In this document: one piece after another, positions 37,376-49,400 of the stretch | Layout of the letters: each line of letters opens with the position of its first letter | How positions within the stretch are numbered: the stretch's first letter is position 1 | Origin: Aquimarina spongiae | Lineage (GTDB): Bacteria; Bacteroidota; Bacteroidia; Flavobacteriales; Flavobacteriaceae | DNA: 64,000 nucleotides | Direction of reading: 5' to 3' | Assembly: GCF_900141785.1 (NCBI RefSeq) | Contig: NZ_FQYP01000004.1 | Span: 186,001-250,000, forward strand | Program-made: the position numbers and the translations under genes | The notes under the pieces: model-generated | What the model was told of the DNA's origin: nothing | What the model saw: only the letters and a program-made list of their open reading frames with translations | Database searches by the model: none

Positions 37376-37423
37376 AAAAACACCCCATTGTGAATATTTT
37401 AAAAATACTCAATAAATGGGGTG
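37376..37423 (-). terminator. Intrinsic terminator downstream of the DUF4837 gene
   Basis: Read on the minus strand, CACCCCATT (37423-37415) pairs with AATGGGGTG (37389-37381), the interior forms a further imperfect AT-rich stem, and a run of five T follows (37380-37376). It separates the mltD-like/DUF4837 unit from the MG2/plug array. The region 37424-37493 between it and the stop is AT-rich with no gene. Confidence 0.75.
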
Positions 37424-37493
37424 AATTCTGTTTATAAATTCACAAATATTATACCGATCTTAAGAGATTTAAGTTAATTTTTTGCCAATACTT

Positions 37494-38480
37494 CTAATTA
37501 AATGTTATGGTTTTCATAATTGCCTCTAACTCAAACATATTATCTCGTTTGTTTACCGAAGGGGCAAATACAAAACCTTCTAGCACTAGTAGTCTATTAT
37601 TTGGCTTATCTTCTATAGCGTAGTTTACAAAAGGACCCGCCATAAATCTATTTTTGACTTCCCAGGTTCCTTTGGTTTCGAAAGCAAACCTTCCATCAAG
37701 ATTTGTTTCGTACAAATAGGGTGCATACGCTTGTTCTGTAACAAATTTCCCTACCTCTTCAGTTGGAATTTTTACAGCGCCGATAGAATCTCTCATCTTT
37801 ACAATACTCGCTACCGTATTCGAATCTTTACTGATGGTATTCATAGGTAGCTCGTATATCATCAAATTCATGCTACCGTGTTGAATATCTTTACGAATCC
37901 AGAAAAAATCTTCTTCCTCTACTGCAATACGATACGCACTAGGTATATCGAGATTGATTCCTAATTTTTCTGGTAATTGAGGTATCTTTTCTAATGACTT
38001 TCTAATTCTTGTTTGTTTTTCTTTAGTTTCGACCAGTTTGAATTTGGCGACGATGGTTTCATAGTTTTTGATCAATTCATTTGCCACATCTTCTTCTGTT
38101 TTTCCTGAAATCACATATCCTACCTGAGGGGTAGCAAACTTATTGGTAAGTACCTGAAAATTGTTTTCTCCTCCTTTATTGAGTTGCAAAAAAGTTCTGT
38201 TCTTTCGTGCTAGTCCAGAAAAAGCTGTTTTTGGCATTTGGCGCATCGAAAACAAAGGTTCTTCCTGAGGAAGCCCTGGAACTTCGGCTCCAAAATACTT
38301 GCGGATGGTATCCCCTAGTTTTCCTTTCCATAAATCATTATCAATAACGACCGAAAGCTCGTTGATCTTTCCAACAGAGTGGGCCATCGCCCCTTGCGAA
38401 GACTTCTTTTTTTCAGTTTTGGTTTCTGTGCATGCAAGTAAACACAGCGCACCAACAATGGTGAGTGCTATTTTTTTCAT
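37494..38480 (-). CDS. DUF4837 family lipoprotein
   Basis: A 328-residue putative lipoprotein. The signal ALTIVGALCLLAC places the lipidated Cys at residue 17, followed by a polar TETKTEKKKSS stretch. The body begins with INELSVVIDNDLWKGKLGDT, typical of the DUF4837 family, which is confined to Bacteroidota and has no known function. It lies 16 bases after the lytic transglycosylase stop, so it is probably co-transcribed and may assist cell-wall metabolism; that is inference from position. Confidence 0.85.
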   Translation of the reverse strand: MKKIALTIVGALCLLACTETKTEKKKSSQGAMAHSVGKINELSVVIDNDLWKGKLGDTIRKYFGAEVPGLPQEEPLFSMRQMPKTAFSGLARKNRTFLQLNKGGENNFQVLTNKFATPQVGYVISGKTEEDVANELIKNYETIVAKFKLVETKEKQTRIRKSLEKIPQLPEKLGINLDIPSAYRIAVEEEDFFWIRKDIQHGSMNLMIYELPMNTISKDSNTVASIVKMRDSIGAVKIPTEEVGKFVTEQAYAPYLYETNLDGRFAFETKGTWEVKNRFMAGPFVNYAIEDKPNNRLLVLEGFVFAPSVNKRDNMFELEAIMKTITFN

Positions 38481-38496
38481 AAGATATTGTTTGCGG

Positions 38497-40116
38497 TTAT
38501 GACTTCGAAAGCTTCAGTTTCATACCTGGCTTTATACCACTACCGCTAATATCGTTCCAATTTTTAAGATTTTCGACGCTTATCCCCTTAAATTTTTGCG
38601 AAATACTCCATAAGGTGTCTCCAGACTTGACAACGTAAGTCTCAATATTGGGATCAATAGGCTTACTTTTTATGGGTGTCTTCTTTTTTACGGGAGCGTC
38701 TACAACAGGTCTTCTTGGATAGATAGTAAGTCGTTGTCCTATTCTTAAATTATTGCTTCGTAAACCATTCCATCGCTTAATCTGGCTTACTCGTACTCCG
38801 TATTTTCTTGCTATTCTCCCCAGGTAATCTCCACTTCGAACACGATATCTGATTCTATCATTAGCTTCAAAATATTTTGGCAACGGTTTTTCGCGCTTAT
38901 CGAATTCTGCCTTAGCTCTTGCATAGATTGTATCCTCGTTGGCTACAAAGGCTCCCACCTCATTCAAAGGTAATCGAAGTACATAGTCTTCGTCCTTGAT
39001 ATAAGGAATAATATCTAGCTTGTAAGAAGGGTTTAAGAACTGTAATTCTTCAACATCGATATTCATGTATTCTGAAACCTGATCCAAAGTAATCATCTGT
39101 TTTACCTTGATCGTATCAGTTTCAAAATATCCAAACTCTGGTCTTTTGGGTTTGAAACCATGCTTGTCGGCATACTCAAAAATATACATGGTTGCTAGAA
39201 ATGCTGGTAAATACCCTGCTGTTTCTCTAGGTAGGTTGTGTCGTATATTCCAATAATTGGTATATCCTCCACTGCGTCTTATGGCTTTGGTCACATTCCC
39301 TGGACCAGAATTATAAGAAGCTAAAGCCAAATCCCAGTCCCCAAATATTTCATACAACTTTGCCAAATACTTACACGCCGCTTTGGTGGCCATGATAGGA
39401 TCCATACGCTCATCTACATACGAGCTTACTTCTAATCCATACATTTTTCCTGTTCCGTACATAAACTGCCATAATCCTGTAGCTCCTACTCTAGATTTTG
39501 CTCTAGGCTTCAGCGCAGACTCTACAATGGCTAAGTATTTAATTTCTAGGGGAATATTTTGGTTATCTAGCTCTTGCTCAAAAAGAGGGAAGTAAAAATG
39601 ACTTAGTGCCATAAGTCGCTCCAGATGCTCATGTCTATTTTTGAGGTATCTTTTGATCACACTTTCCAGAGAAGGGTTGTATTCTACATTAAAAGGCGTA
39701 CGTGCATTAAGTTCTGCCAATCGGGCCTTTAGTGTATCCGTGGGTAAGTCTACATATTCTACCGGTTCGTATTCGAGTTCGGTTACCGATTTATAAATGC
39801 TGTCAAATAAACTAGAATTGTATAGTTCTTGTTTCCACAGAGAATCCAGTCGTGATAACTTTGGGTGATCCTTTGCGGCATAAATCACAGAATCTTTTAC
39901 ACTAGTAGAAGTAACCGTTGTTGTCTGTAATTCAATTCCCGTTTTGATGATCTTGGTAGTATCTACAACCGTCACCGTATCTTGTTGAAGGCCCACATTT
40001 TTTTCCAGTACAATTTCCTTGGTGTTCTCTGGATCGGTTTCAGGTGTAGGTTCCTGAGCCGAAACTGTAGTTAGTATTGCCAAAAAACAAAAAAATAATG
40101 CATACTTATTTTTCAT
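38497..40116 (-). CDS. MltD-like membrane-bound lytic transglycosylase with two LysM domains
   Basis: A 539-residue exported peptidoglycan lytic enzyme. Signal peptide at about 1-21 (FCFLAILTTVSAQ). An unstructured Thr/Val-rich segment follows, then the GH23-type SLT domain at about 175-330: KYLAIVESALKPRAKSRVGA with the catalytic Glu, GLWQFMYGTGKMYGL, and ALASYNSGPGNVTKAI. LysM 1 is YRVRSGDYLGRIARKYGVRV near residue 415 and LysM 2 is YVVKSGDTLWSISQKFKGIS near 488, both binding glycan strands. The start at 40116 (MKNKYALF) was preferred over 40125 because it starts the signal peptide cleanly. Confidence 0.93.
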   Translation of the reverse strand: MKNKYALFFCFLAILTTVSAQEPTPETDPENTKEIVLEKNVGLQQDTVTVVDTTKIIKTGIELQTTTVTSTSVKDSVIYAAKDHPKLSRLDSLWKQELYNSSLFDSIYKSVTELEYEPVEYVDLPTDTLKARLAELNARTPFNVEYNPSLESVIKRYLKNRHEHLERLMALSHFYFPLFEQELDNQNIPLEIKYLAIVESALKPRAKSRVGATGLWQFMYGTGKMYGLEVSSYVDERMDPIMATKAACKYLAKLYEIFGDWDLALASYNSGPGNVTKAIRRSGGYTNYWNIRHNLPRETAGYLPAFLATMYIFEYADKHGFKPKRPEFGYFETDTIKVKQMITLDQVSEYMNIDVEELQFLNPSYKLDIIPYIKDEDYVLRLPLNEVGAFVANEDTIYARAKAEFDKREKPLPKYFEANDRIRYRVRSGDYLGRIARKYGVRVSQIKRWNGLRSNNLRIGQRLTIYPRRPVVDAPVKKKTPIKSKPIDPNIETYVVKSGDTLWSISQKFKGISVENLKNWNDISGSGIKPGMKLKLSKS

Positions 40117-40270
40117 TCCAATCATCTTACGATACGGTTTAATTCTTTTTAAAACTATTTAGGGAATTCTGGGGTAAAAAGCATTGCTGTCAACATGTTA
40201 TCAACAATACATCAGCGAAAATCGCATTTTTTTTCTAAAATCCAAAAGATCAAGACGTTAAAAACATTAA

Positions 40271-40295
40271 AAAACCGGTTCAAATGACCGGTTTT
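40271..40295. terminator. Intrinsic terminator downstream of pgk
   Basis: AAAACCGGT (40271-40279) pairs with ACCGGTTTT (40287-40295) around a 7-base loop. Read on the minus strand the stem is followed by a T run, so it ends the pgk transcript. The rest of the 40117-40346 gap is AT-rich with no gene and must hold the promoter of the transglycosylase unit, though no exact box is visible. Confidence 0.75.
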
Positions 40296-40346
40296 ATCTT
40301 AATTCTTACAAAAAATGTTGATTTTCCTACTAAAATCTACTATTTA

Positions 40347-41534
40347 TTAGTTTTCTATTGCTGCAATTCCAGGAAGTGTTTTTCCTTCTAAACTTTCCAG
40401 CATCGCTCCTCCACCGGTAGATACATAACTTACTTTATCTCCAAAACCGAACTGTTTTACCGCTGCTACCGAATCTCCTCCACCTACTAGCGAAAACGCT
40501 CCATTTTGTGTAGCCTCGGCAATCGAATGTCCAAGTGCTATCGTTCCTTTGGCAAAATTTTCCATCTCAAAAACACCTAATGGACCATTCCAAAGAATGG
40601 TTTTTGATTGCAAAATAACGTCATGAAAATTCGTCAACGTTTCAGGGCCTGCATCCAATCCTTGCCATCCTTCTTTTATAGCATCTACCTTCATGATTTC
40701 AGTATTGGCATTGTTATCAAAGGCATCCGCTCCCAAAACATCTACAGGCAAATGTATCTGAACTCCTTTTTCTGCAGCCTTCTTTAAAATTTCTAGGGCC
40801 AATTCTTGTTTATCATCTTCGCAGATCGAATCCCCGATTTGTCCTCCTTGAGCTTTTACAAAGGTATAGGTCATTCCTCCACCTACGATCAAATGGTCTA
40901 CCTTATCCAAAATGTTTTCGATAATGGTAATTTTTGAGGACACTTTTGATCCTCCTAATACTGCAGTAACTGGTTTCTCTCCGCTACTTAAGACCTTATC
41001 AATACTTTCGATCTCTTTGGCCAATAGGCTTCCAAAACATTTCTGATCCGGGAAAAACTTAGCCACCACCGTTGTAGAAGCATGAGCTCTATGTGCAGTT
41101 CCAAAGGCGTCGTTTACATAAATATCTCCTAGTTTGGATAATTGTTCGGCAAAAGCTTCATCTCCTGCTGTTTCGCTGGGATGGAATCGTAAATTTTCTA
41201 ATAACAATACCTCTCCTGGGTTGAGTGCTTCTACAACATCTTCGGCTTCCTGACCAACACAATTTGCTACAAACTTTACCTGCACACCCAATACTTCGGA
41301 TACTTTTTCTACAATATGACGTAACGAAAACTCATCCTGAACCCCTTTTGGTCTTCCTAAATGCGACATCAAAACCGCACTACCCCCATCTTCAAGAACT
41401 TTGATAATGGTAGGCTTGGCTGCCTGAATTCTTGTGTCATCGGTTACCTTGAATTCTTCATTCAAAGGCACATTAAAATCAACTCGTATTAGGGCTTTTT
41501 TATTTTCGAAATTATAGTCACTGATTGTCTTCAT
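40347..41534 (-). CDS. pgk: Phosphoglycerate kinase
   Basis: A 395-residue cytoplasmic glycolytic enzyme transferring phosphate from 1,3-bisphosphoglycerate to ADP. Signatures: [67 protein letters not shown], and the C-terminal [14 protein letters not shown] nucleotide-binding turn. Normal bacterial length. It is monocistronic, with its own terminator, and transcribed away from holB. Confidence 0.98.
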   Translation of the reverse strand: MKTISDYNFENKKALIRVDFNVPLNEEFKVTDDTRIQAAKPTIIKVLEDGGSAVLMSHLGRPKGVQDEFSLRHIVEKVSEVLGVQVKFVANCVGQEAEDVVEALNPGEVLLLENLRFHPSETAGDEAFAEQLSKLGDIYVNDAFGTAHRAHASTTVVAKFFPDQKCFGSLLAKEIESIDKVLSSGEKPVTAVLGGSKVSSKITIIENILDKVDHLIVGGGMTYTFVKAQGGQIGDSICEDDKQELALEILKKAAEKGVQIHLPVDVLGADAFDNNANTEIMKVDAIKEGWQGLDAGPETLTNFHDVILQSKTILWNGPLGVFEMENFAKGTIALGHSIAEATQNGAFSLVGGGDSVAAVKQFGFGDKVSYVSTGGGAMLESLEGKTLPGIAAIEN

Positions 41535-41758
41535 TTTACTGGTATTGGATTGAGCAAACGAAAATAATTTTATTTCATTAAAAACCTCCGAATTATCAAG
41601 AAAAAAATCTACGAAAACGATAGTAAATTTTAAGTTTTATTGATTTTTTACAAAAACCGCTTTTTTGATGGAAAAATGATATTCCATAAACTTGTCACAA
41701 TCCTAATTAATAGTGCTTCATTTTATGGGGTACCTCATACTTCTTTTTATATTTGCCT

Positions 41759-42913
41759 ATGCTTTTTTCCGAAATTTTAGGACTGCAACATATCAAAAGT
41801 TATCTCACTACAAGTGCAGATCGACAACGTATTCCGCATGCACAACTTTTTGTAGGTCCTAATGGGAGCGGTACACTCCCGATGGCGATTGCCTATGCGC
41901 AATATATTTTATGTCAAAATAAAAACGCAGAAAACACAGAAGGGAACCATGCCTGCAATATCAAATTTGATCATCTGGCACATCCGGATTTACATTTTGT
42001 ATATCCCGTAGCTATCAATGATAAGGTAAAAAAGCATCCTACATCAGATCAGTTCGCCGAGGAATGGAGAACATTCGTTAAGGAGAATCCCTACGGAAGT
42101 ATCTTTGATTGGTATCTCTCTTTGGGCATTGAAAACAAGCAAGGACAAATCGGGGTTGATGAAGCCTTAGAAATTGTAAAAAAGCTTTCCCTCAAAAGTT
42201 ATGAAGGTGGCTACAAAGTGATGTTGATCTGGATGGCGGACAAAATGAATATTGCGGCTTCCAACAAGTTGTTGAAACTTATCGAAGAACCACCAGAGAA
42301 AACCATATTTATCTTGATTACCGAGGATCAGGAACAGCTTATCCAAACGATCAGATCCAGATGTCAGGTTTTACATTTCCCTCCTTTGGGAGAGCAAGTG
42401 ATTCAGGAAGCGCTTCAAAAAAATGAAAACCTATCCGATACTCAAGCTTTGAAAATTGCCCATCAAGCCAATGGGGATTACAGCAAGGCATTACATTTGT
42501 TGCACCACGATGGTGGTGATGAACAGTTCGAAGAATGGTTTATACAATGGGTACGAACAGCTTTTAGAGCAAAGGGCAACAAATCTGCTGTAAATGATTT
42601 GATCACCTGGAGTGAATCGATTGCCAAAACAGGTAGAGAAACCCAAAAACGTTTTTTGAACTATTGTCTTGATTTCTTCAGACAAGCACTCTTACTCAAT
42701 TACGGAGCCGAACAATTGGTGTTTTTGGAACCTCAGACCAGTGGATTTCAACTCGAAAAATTTGCGCCTTTTATACACGGAGCAAACATCATGGATATTT
42801 GTAATGAATTGCAGGATGCTGCTTATCATATCGAACGTAATGGGAATGCTAAGATCATACTCACGGATCTCTCAATTAAACTTACGCGATTGCTACATCG
42901 CAAAAGTGTTTAA
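41759..42913 (+). CDS. holB: DNA polymerase III delta-prime subunit
   Basis: A 384-residue clamp-loader subunit of the AAA+ family. The N-terminus MLFSEILGLQHIKSYLTTSA and HAQLFVGPNGSGTLPMAIAY match Bacteroidota HolB. The P-loop lacks the Walker Lys (GPNGSGTL), as expected for the non-hydrolysing delta-prime subunit. The sensor segment TIRSRCQVLHFPPL carries the SRC motif. Of the usual zinc-binding Cys set only two or three Cys remain (ILCQ, HACN). The ATG at 41759 was chosen; a TTG two codons upstream would only add two residues. Confidence 0.92.
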   Translation: MLFSEILGLQHIKSYLTTSADRQRIPHAQLFVGPNGSGTLPMAIAYAQYILCQNKNAENTEGNHACNIKFDHLAHPDLHFVYPVAINDKVKKHPTSDQFAEEWRTFVKENPYGSIFDWYLSLGIENKQGQIGVDEALEIVKKLSLKSYEGGYKVMLIWMADKMNIAASNKLLKLIEEPPEKTIFILITEDQEQLIQTIRSRCQVLHFPPLGEQVIQEALQKNENLSDTQALKIAHQANGDYSKALHLLHHDGGDEQFEEWFIQWVRTAFRAKGNKSAVNDLITWSESIAKTGRETQKRFLNYCLDFFRQALLLNYGAEQLVFLEPQTSGFQLEKFAPFIHGANIMDICNELQDAAYHIERNGNAKIILTDLSIKLTRLLHRKSV

Positions 42914-42945
42914 GTCCATTATTTTATCTTCTTAAATCTTACCTC

Positions 42946-42953
42946 TATATTTG
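42946..42953 (+). promoter_or_regulatory. Promoter -7 box (TATATTTG) before the DoxX-like gene
   Basis: TATATTTG, an exact TAnnTTTG match, lies 22 bases before the start codon at 42976, a normal distance for a short leader. No convincing -33 TTG is seen upstream. It lets the small membrane protein be expressed separately from holB, which ends 32 bases before the box. Confidence 0.45.
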
Positions 42954-42975
42954 AGCTTTACAAAATCGCTCAACT

Positions 42976-43374
42976 ATGGATAATTTTATGACGCATATCG
43001 TCTCAATTACTATTCTATTATTTCTTTTAATCACCTTTTTACAATCCGGGATTGACAAACTAGTAGATTGGAAAGGAAATCTTTCTTGGTTAAAAGAACA
43101 TTTTGCAGCCACTTTTATGGGCAAAATGGTCCCACTTTTACTATTGGTCGTTTTGGTGATAGAGGTTGTAACTGCTGTGTGCAGTATCATTGGTATTTAT
43201 CATCTCATTATGGACGGCAATACCTATTTTGGTACCCTAGCTATGTTTTTGGGGTGTATTACACTCTTGCTCCTTCTTTTTGGTCAACGTGTAGCCAAAG
43301 ACTACCAGGGAGCGCTCACTATTACTTGTTATTTTATTGTAGCTATTTTTGGTTTGTATGTAATCACACCATAA
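42976..43374 (+). CDS. Small DoxX-like integral membrane protein
   Basis: A 132-residue protein with four hydrophobic helices: about 8-24, 52-70, 84-101 and 112-130. The segment FLQSGIDKLVDWKGNLSWLKEHF after helix 1 (given by its landmarks, SGIDKL and WLKEHF) resembles the first loop of DoxX family proteins, whose role in bacteria is largely unknown. It follows holB by 62 bases with its own promoter-like box, and its stop codon is built into the terminator stem at 43374-43408. A second ATG at 42988 is a possible start. Confidence 0.65.
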   Translation: MDNFMTHIVSITILLFLLITFLQSGIDKLVDWKGNLSWLKEHFAATFMGKMVPLLLLVVLVIEVVTAVCSIIGIYHLIMDGNTYFGTLAMFLGCITLLLLLFGQRVAKDYQGALTITCYFIVAIFGLYVITP

Positions 43375-43408
43375 AAAAAGGAGCATCGGTAAATGATGCT
43401 CCTTTTTT
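43374..43408. terminator. Bidirectional intrinsic terminator between the DoxX-like gene and the short adhesin
   Basis: A 14-base perfect stem (43374-43387 with 43395-43408) with core GGAGCATC/GATGCTCC, a 7-base loop, and A and T runs on the outer arms. It serves convergent transcripts from both sides. Confidence 0.88.
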
Positions 43409-43430
43409 CTTCTTCTTATATATTGACTCA

Positions 43431-46400
43431 TTATTCTTTAATGAGTTTTACAATCACTTCTCTACGGTTCGAAGTTTTGATTTTTGCAAAATAGATTCCA
43501 TTGCGCAAACCAGCGATGCTATATGAGTTTTGATTGGTTTTCATCACCAGTTTCCCCATTACATCATAGATCAGCACTTCTTCTACTTCCTTATTTAATC
43601 GAACTCTATCTTTGGATGGATTAGGAAATGCTACAATCTCTTTATCTATAGTAGTTACTTCGCTTTCTACTCTGAAATAATAGATTTTTTCGTTGTTACC
43701 AGAACGCGTGATAAAGTTAACCACTACTCGATATTCTCCTGCTTCAGTAAATGTATTGCTCGTTCCGTTTCCTATGTCAAACCAATCTGAAGTACATACA
43801 GAGTCCGAGGTTGGACAATTATCTTCTAATTCGATATCACAAGTAATCTCATCCAACTTCTGCCATACTATAGAAAGTACATTGAGTAAAGGAAGATCTA
43901 CTACCTCTCCTTGTTCGTCCTGTATGGTAACCACTGGATAACTTTGACCTGTGATGGCACAAACTAAAATCTCTTCGGCATAAGTAACAATTGGATTCTT
44001 GTCTTCTTCAACAATAGTTACTGTTGCAGTTTGTACACTACATCCACCATTATCCGAAACCACTACGTGATGGTCTCCAGCTGCTACCTGAGTAAAGACG
44101 TAATTGTTGTTCTCTACAATAATTGGAGCCTCATCATCCAAAGTAATACTGAACGGTCCGTTTCCTGCGATAATATTAACCAGGATTTCTCCATTTTCTC
44201 CTGGGTTGGTAGGATTCGTGCCTTCTACCACAATACTTACTTCTTCATACTCTTCTACCAGAATCGTTCCCACAGAGACTTCGCATCCACCTGCACTTAG
44301 GGCGCTTCCTTCGTACTCACCAGGCTCCACAGCAAATATTCCTGATGTATTACTCGTTTCTGAAGGATTTGGAGTTCCATTAATTCCCGCTAGCCAGTAA
44401 ATCACATCTGTGTTTGGTGTATTACTGTCCAATTCTATACGAACTTCATAAACCGATGTTGGTGTACCACTATCCGAAGCACATGTTGCATTGGCAATAA
44501 GCGTTCCTCTAAGATCAATTCCTTCTGAAATTTCTATCGGAAACGTAACTCTGCAACCATTAGCATCGCTAACAAAAATGGTAGTTATACCAGCAGGTAA
44601 ATTTGAATAACTGAATTTATCGATTACAAGATCAGCATCATTATTAGTAATGTTTGTGAAATATGGTGGCGTTCCTCCTGAAATGGCAATTGTAAATTCT
44701 CCATCACTATTTCCTGAACAAGTCTCAGGGATTATATTGATCACATCTGCTACAATTGGTGTGGGCTCAGGAATCACAACACTAATTACCTGACTACAAC
44801 CATTGGCATCCTGAACTAACACTTCATAATTACCAGCAATTAGTCCTTCAAAAGTATGAGCGTTTAACACTCCATCGGATTCATCACTAAAAAACAGACC
44901 TGGATTTGAAGCCAAAGCATACGAATATGGTGGTGTCCCCCCTGTTACTTGTACTCTTATGGTCCCATCATTATCTCCTACACATAAAATCGAAGTTGTT
45001 ATATCCGCTGCCCCAACCAACTCTTGAGGCTGCGTAATCACAAAAGGAATGGTAGACGGACTAACTCCATCACTTTCCACCGTGTAATTATAATTCCCTG
45101 CAGCCAAATCTCTAAACTCACTATTGGATTGTGGTCCAACAGTAATGGTATTACCAAAGAAGTTAGTTCCAGTAAGTGTATATTGATAATTTCCTGTGCC
45201 TCCTGTTACATCAGCACTTACCACAGCAGTGCTTTGTGCATAACAGTTGATAAAGGTGGAACCAAGATCCAAAGTCACCTCAAGATTATCAATTACAGGC
45301 TCTTGTAAAGTTACTGGAAATTCTACACGGCAAGAATTACTATCATCGATGCTTACTAAATAATTTCCAGGATCCAAATCAACAAATAAATTGGACGTAG
45401 CTGTGATTGGCCCAATACCATCACCCGTTAACGTATAGAAATATGGCGGTGTTCCTCCGGCAGTATCTATCTCAATTTGCCCTCCGGTTTGCGTGGTTGG
45501 ATCAGTTACTGTAAAACTGGCTGTTATGGGTTGCGGTTCTGAAACTACTACGTTTGCTGCAACGTTACAAAATGGTGCTTCGGAAGCAGTTATTTCCACA
45601 GTATACAATCCAGCCAACAAATTAGTAATAACAACAGGTCCCGCATTGGTATTTCCTGTTCCTGAAATGGTGGTAACATTGGTTACATTATAGTCATATG
45701 ATCCTGTATATCCAGAAACCTCAATAGTAATTGATCCATCACTATCTCCAAAACAAGTAATGTCTGAAGCAACCAATGCCTGTATTTCGACTGTATCAAA
45801 AGGATCAATCGAGTACGATGGTGTGTCAAAATTACACCCTGTCGCCAAATCTGTAATCCTAAATGTATACGATCCTACATTCGATAATGTGAACATTGCA
45901 GTTGTTTCTATTCCGACAGTCGCTCCGTTATCACCTGTACCTTGGGCAACGGTTTGACTTGGAACAACCCCATTAAGCTCTTCAAAAAGAAAAGGACCTA
46001 CACCTTCAGTAATGGAAACAATTACCGTTTCTGGATTATTGCATGAGATTTGTCCTGCGTTTATCGCAGAAACATCTCTAACCACTGTTGGATTATTAAT
46101 CGGAGAAGTAGCATCAAAAGTAAAGACTTTACTTAATGTACAAGAATTATCCGATCTTTGTGCTGTAACCGTATAGTTCACTCCTCCATCCAAAACAAAA
46201 AATCCCGTATTCGCATCTCCAGAGATAGGAGCTGGTGTAACCGAATACAAATATGTAGGCCCTGCTGGTGCAGCAGAAACCGTTACTTCAATGTTTTGGG
46301 TATTGCAATCTATATTTCCAATGGTTGCATTAATGTCATCTATTTCTAGCAAAGGGGCAACTGTAGTATCAAAAGACACAAAACAATCACCTGTTGCCTG

Positions 46401-49400
46401 ATTTCGTATATACAACGCATAGTTGCCTGCTGTACTCACAGGAATATCATAAGGATCTGCGGTAATGGCAGTAAATAGTCCTGTCGGGCTGAAGCTCCAT
46501 TCATAGCTTCCTGAACCACCTGAAATAGCATCTACTCTAATAATGGCGTCCTCTGTTCCAGAACTACAACTTAATTCACGTATTACGGATACCGTTGCAT
46601 CTATTGGTGAAGGTGCTGTTACCGTTTGCACAGCCGACGTAACAGCACATATAGGATCTGCTGACGGATCGGATGTATTGTTATGCAATACTTCGATATA
46701 ATAAAATCCATCAACAACATTGTCAAACGTTATGTCTCTTTCTGTACTAGTTAGTTTTTCTACTTCTGAATCTGCAGAAGTATCTACCAATCGATAGGTA
46801 TACGTTCTTCCTGCAACTGTTGGAGATACCTGAATACTGATCTCACCGCTATCTGTTGCACAAGCGGCATTAACCGTCTCTACGTTATCAATGTTTATAG
46901 CACTATATGTCTCAATACCTGTAATATTGGCTTCAATAATACAAGGAGGGATTCCTGCAGGAACATTAGTGTCTGTTACAAAAAAGGCATATGTAGCACT
47001 TGGATCTGCAGGGATTGGAATTTCAAATACATTGTTGGTTTGGAAATTGTTTGAACCATCATCATACTGGTAGTCTCCTGCTCCCGACGTAACATTTACT
47101 TGAACCAATGCCCCTGTGTCACATGTTTCTGGGGCTATTAACACGGCCTCTGCTGTAAAGTCTGGTGCGCTATTAATGGTTACTGTTTCGGTAAACACAC
47201 AATCTGGCGCCGGAAGATTAGTAACTACCTCAACTGTATAAGTTCCTGGCGCAAGACCAGTTTGGGTATAAACTCCATTATTAGCATCACTATTGAGAAC
47301 AACAATTGGTGAGCTCAAATTCCCTCCAGAAATAGTGTATTGATATTCTGGTAAACCGCCAATTACTTCTATGTTGATTCTTCCAAAACCATCACCATTG
47401 GCATCGTTGATACAAGTGGGGTCTGTAGCTGTAATCTGTACTGTTGGATTAATTTCAGGAACATTGATGGTTTCTGTATACTCGCATCCTGGGAATGTGG
47501 TATCTATGGCATACACTGTAATGTCTCCTCCACCCCCAGCAGGAATAGGGAATACTGTTGTGTTGCTATATGGCCCTCCAGAATTCAAACTAAACTCAAA
47601 ATTTAAGGGTGCATTGGTTACCTCAACGCTTCCAGCATTGCCACACTCTATAGGTTGCATAGTGAGTTCGGGCTGATAATCGGTTTTGGATACACTAAAA
47701 TAAAATGGATTGAAACAACCCCCGTCAAACTCTGCCAGGATTCTATAGTCTCCGGTTTCAGAAACTGTAAAACTAGGCGTATTCCCTCCTGGTTCCTCTA
47801 CCCAATTTGTATCCGTACAGTCTCCTGATAATAAAGAACAAGGATCATTTGCATCTGATGCACATGCACCACTTGGTGCTAATCGTTGCCACGAGATGGA
47901 TACTAAATTAAGCGTTGGATCAAAATTAGTTTCTAATAAAAAGTCCTGATCTCCACATAATAGAATTTGTGGAATATCGATTCCACTACAATTTTCAGAA
48001 ATGATACTGGTTCCGTTTACATAATCCAAAATTGGGTTTGAAATGGCTCTAAAACTTGAAACATTAAATTCTTCTGTAAGGGTTACACAGGTTCCATCTG
48101 CTGGATTTGTATCCTCTTTGCTCACAGTATAAGTTCCTTCTTGAGCATTGGCAAGGTCAAGAATGTTGGCATTAGCTCCTGTTTGTATTATTGGGGACAC
48201 AATTCCTGGCCCAGACCAAGTATATCGATCATACCCTAATCCAGCTACTAACTGAAGATTACCTGTACATGTCGTAACATCAGTACTACATGCAGGGATA
48301 TCTAGCAAAAAGCTTGTTGGCAGTGAGTTTCCTACCCCACAATTATCAACAGTGGTGCTACTTGGAACTCCTACAACCGAAATACCAGAAAATTCTCCTA
48401 TATAAGAAGAAGTTGCTGAACTTTGGATATTCTCTGAGCAAGTATTTCGAAGTGAAGCACAATCATTTATCACTCGTACTCTATATCGAATAAATATAGG
48501 AGCGTCTGTGGTTTCTACAATACCTGAAGGTATTACAAAATCTATTTTTCCTGGTACTGATTGATCATACACCACTCCAGCAGGTAAGCTTGCATCATCT
48601 ATATTTACCAAATCCATATTTGCTGGAATTTGAGTAGAAACAATTACAGAGCCATCTAAGAAATTCTCATTTCCGACATTTTCTATCGCTAGTTCATAAA
48701 ACAACTCATCACCCAAATCTAATGTGCTACCCGTGATGTCTGTGGCAGTTGTTGTGTTTAATCCTCTTTTTATGACTAAAAGTTCTGGTTCTATGTTTTC
48801 TGTAGCAAAAGCCGTTAGAAATACTCTGTAGCTATCTTGATCGGTTCTTAGCCTAAAACCAACATTTTCTTGATTATTTCCGATTAGAGAATTTCCGGGA
48901 TTTGGTAAATCAAAAATATCGATATCATATCCAAGCGTATTTTGTGAATTTGGATTCCTATTCGTTACAAAGGCACCATTGTTTGTAATTGAACTATTGA
49001 AAAAATTTGAAGATGGGTTATTCCCGCTTTGATCTCCCAGCGATTCATAGATATCAGAAGTGTTTAAAATACTTACTCTATCCCCTCCTAAGCCTTGATC
49101 TCCTTCTAGAGAAGAAATTCCAAACTTTGCGTTAATTGATAGTGGTGCAGGAAGCGTAGGAACCCCAGTATATGTAAAATCTACGTCTGGATTACTACTT
49201 ACAATCTGTACGAAACCATCGTTGGTACTAATAAACTTTGGAGTCGCTTGTGGGTCTTCATAGACTATCACCAATGTCCATCCTCCTACGGCACCAGAAA
49301 CTCCAGAAGTTTGACCAATTGTAGCATTCATATTAGCAATAGTAAACGTACCATTGGTATTGTTTTGATCAATAAGATTCGTGATATCTGCGTAACACAC

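Noticed and set aside
41753..41758. TTG start two codons upstream of holB
   Set aside because: The next codon but one is an ATG that begins the conserved MLFSEILG; the TTG belongs to a promoter-like TATATTTG.
43068..43526. A 152-codon plus-strand frame overlapping the DoxX-like gene
   Set aside because: It is out of frame with the clear four-helix membrane protein and runs through the terminator into the adhesin 3' end; its translation resembles no protein.
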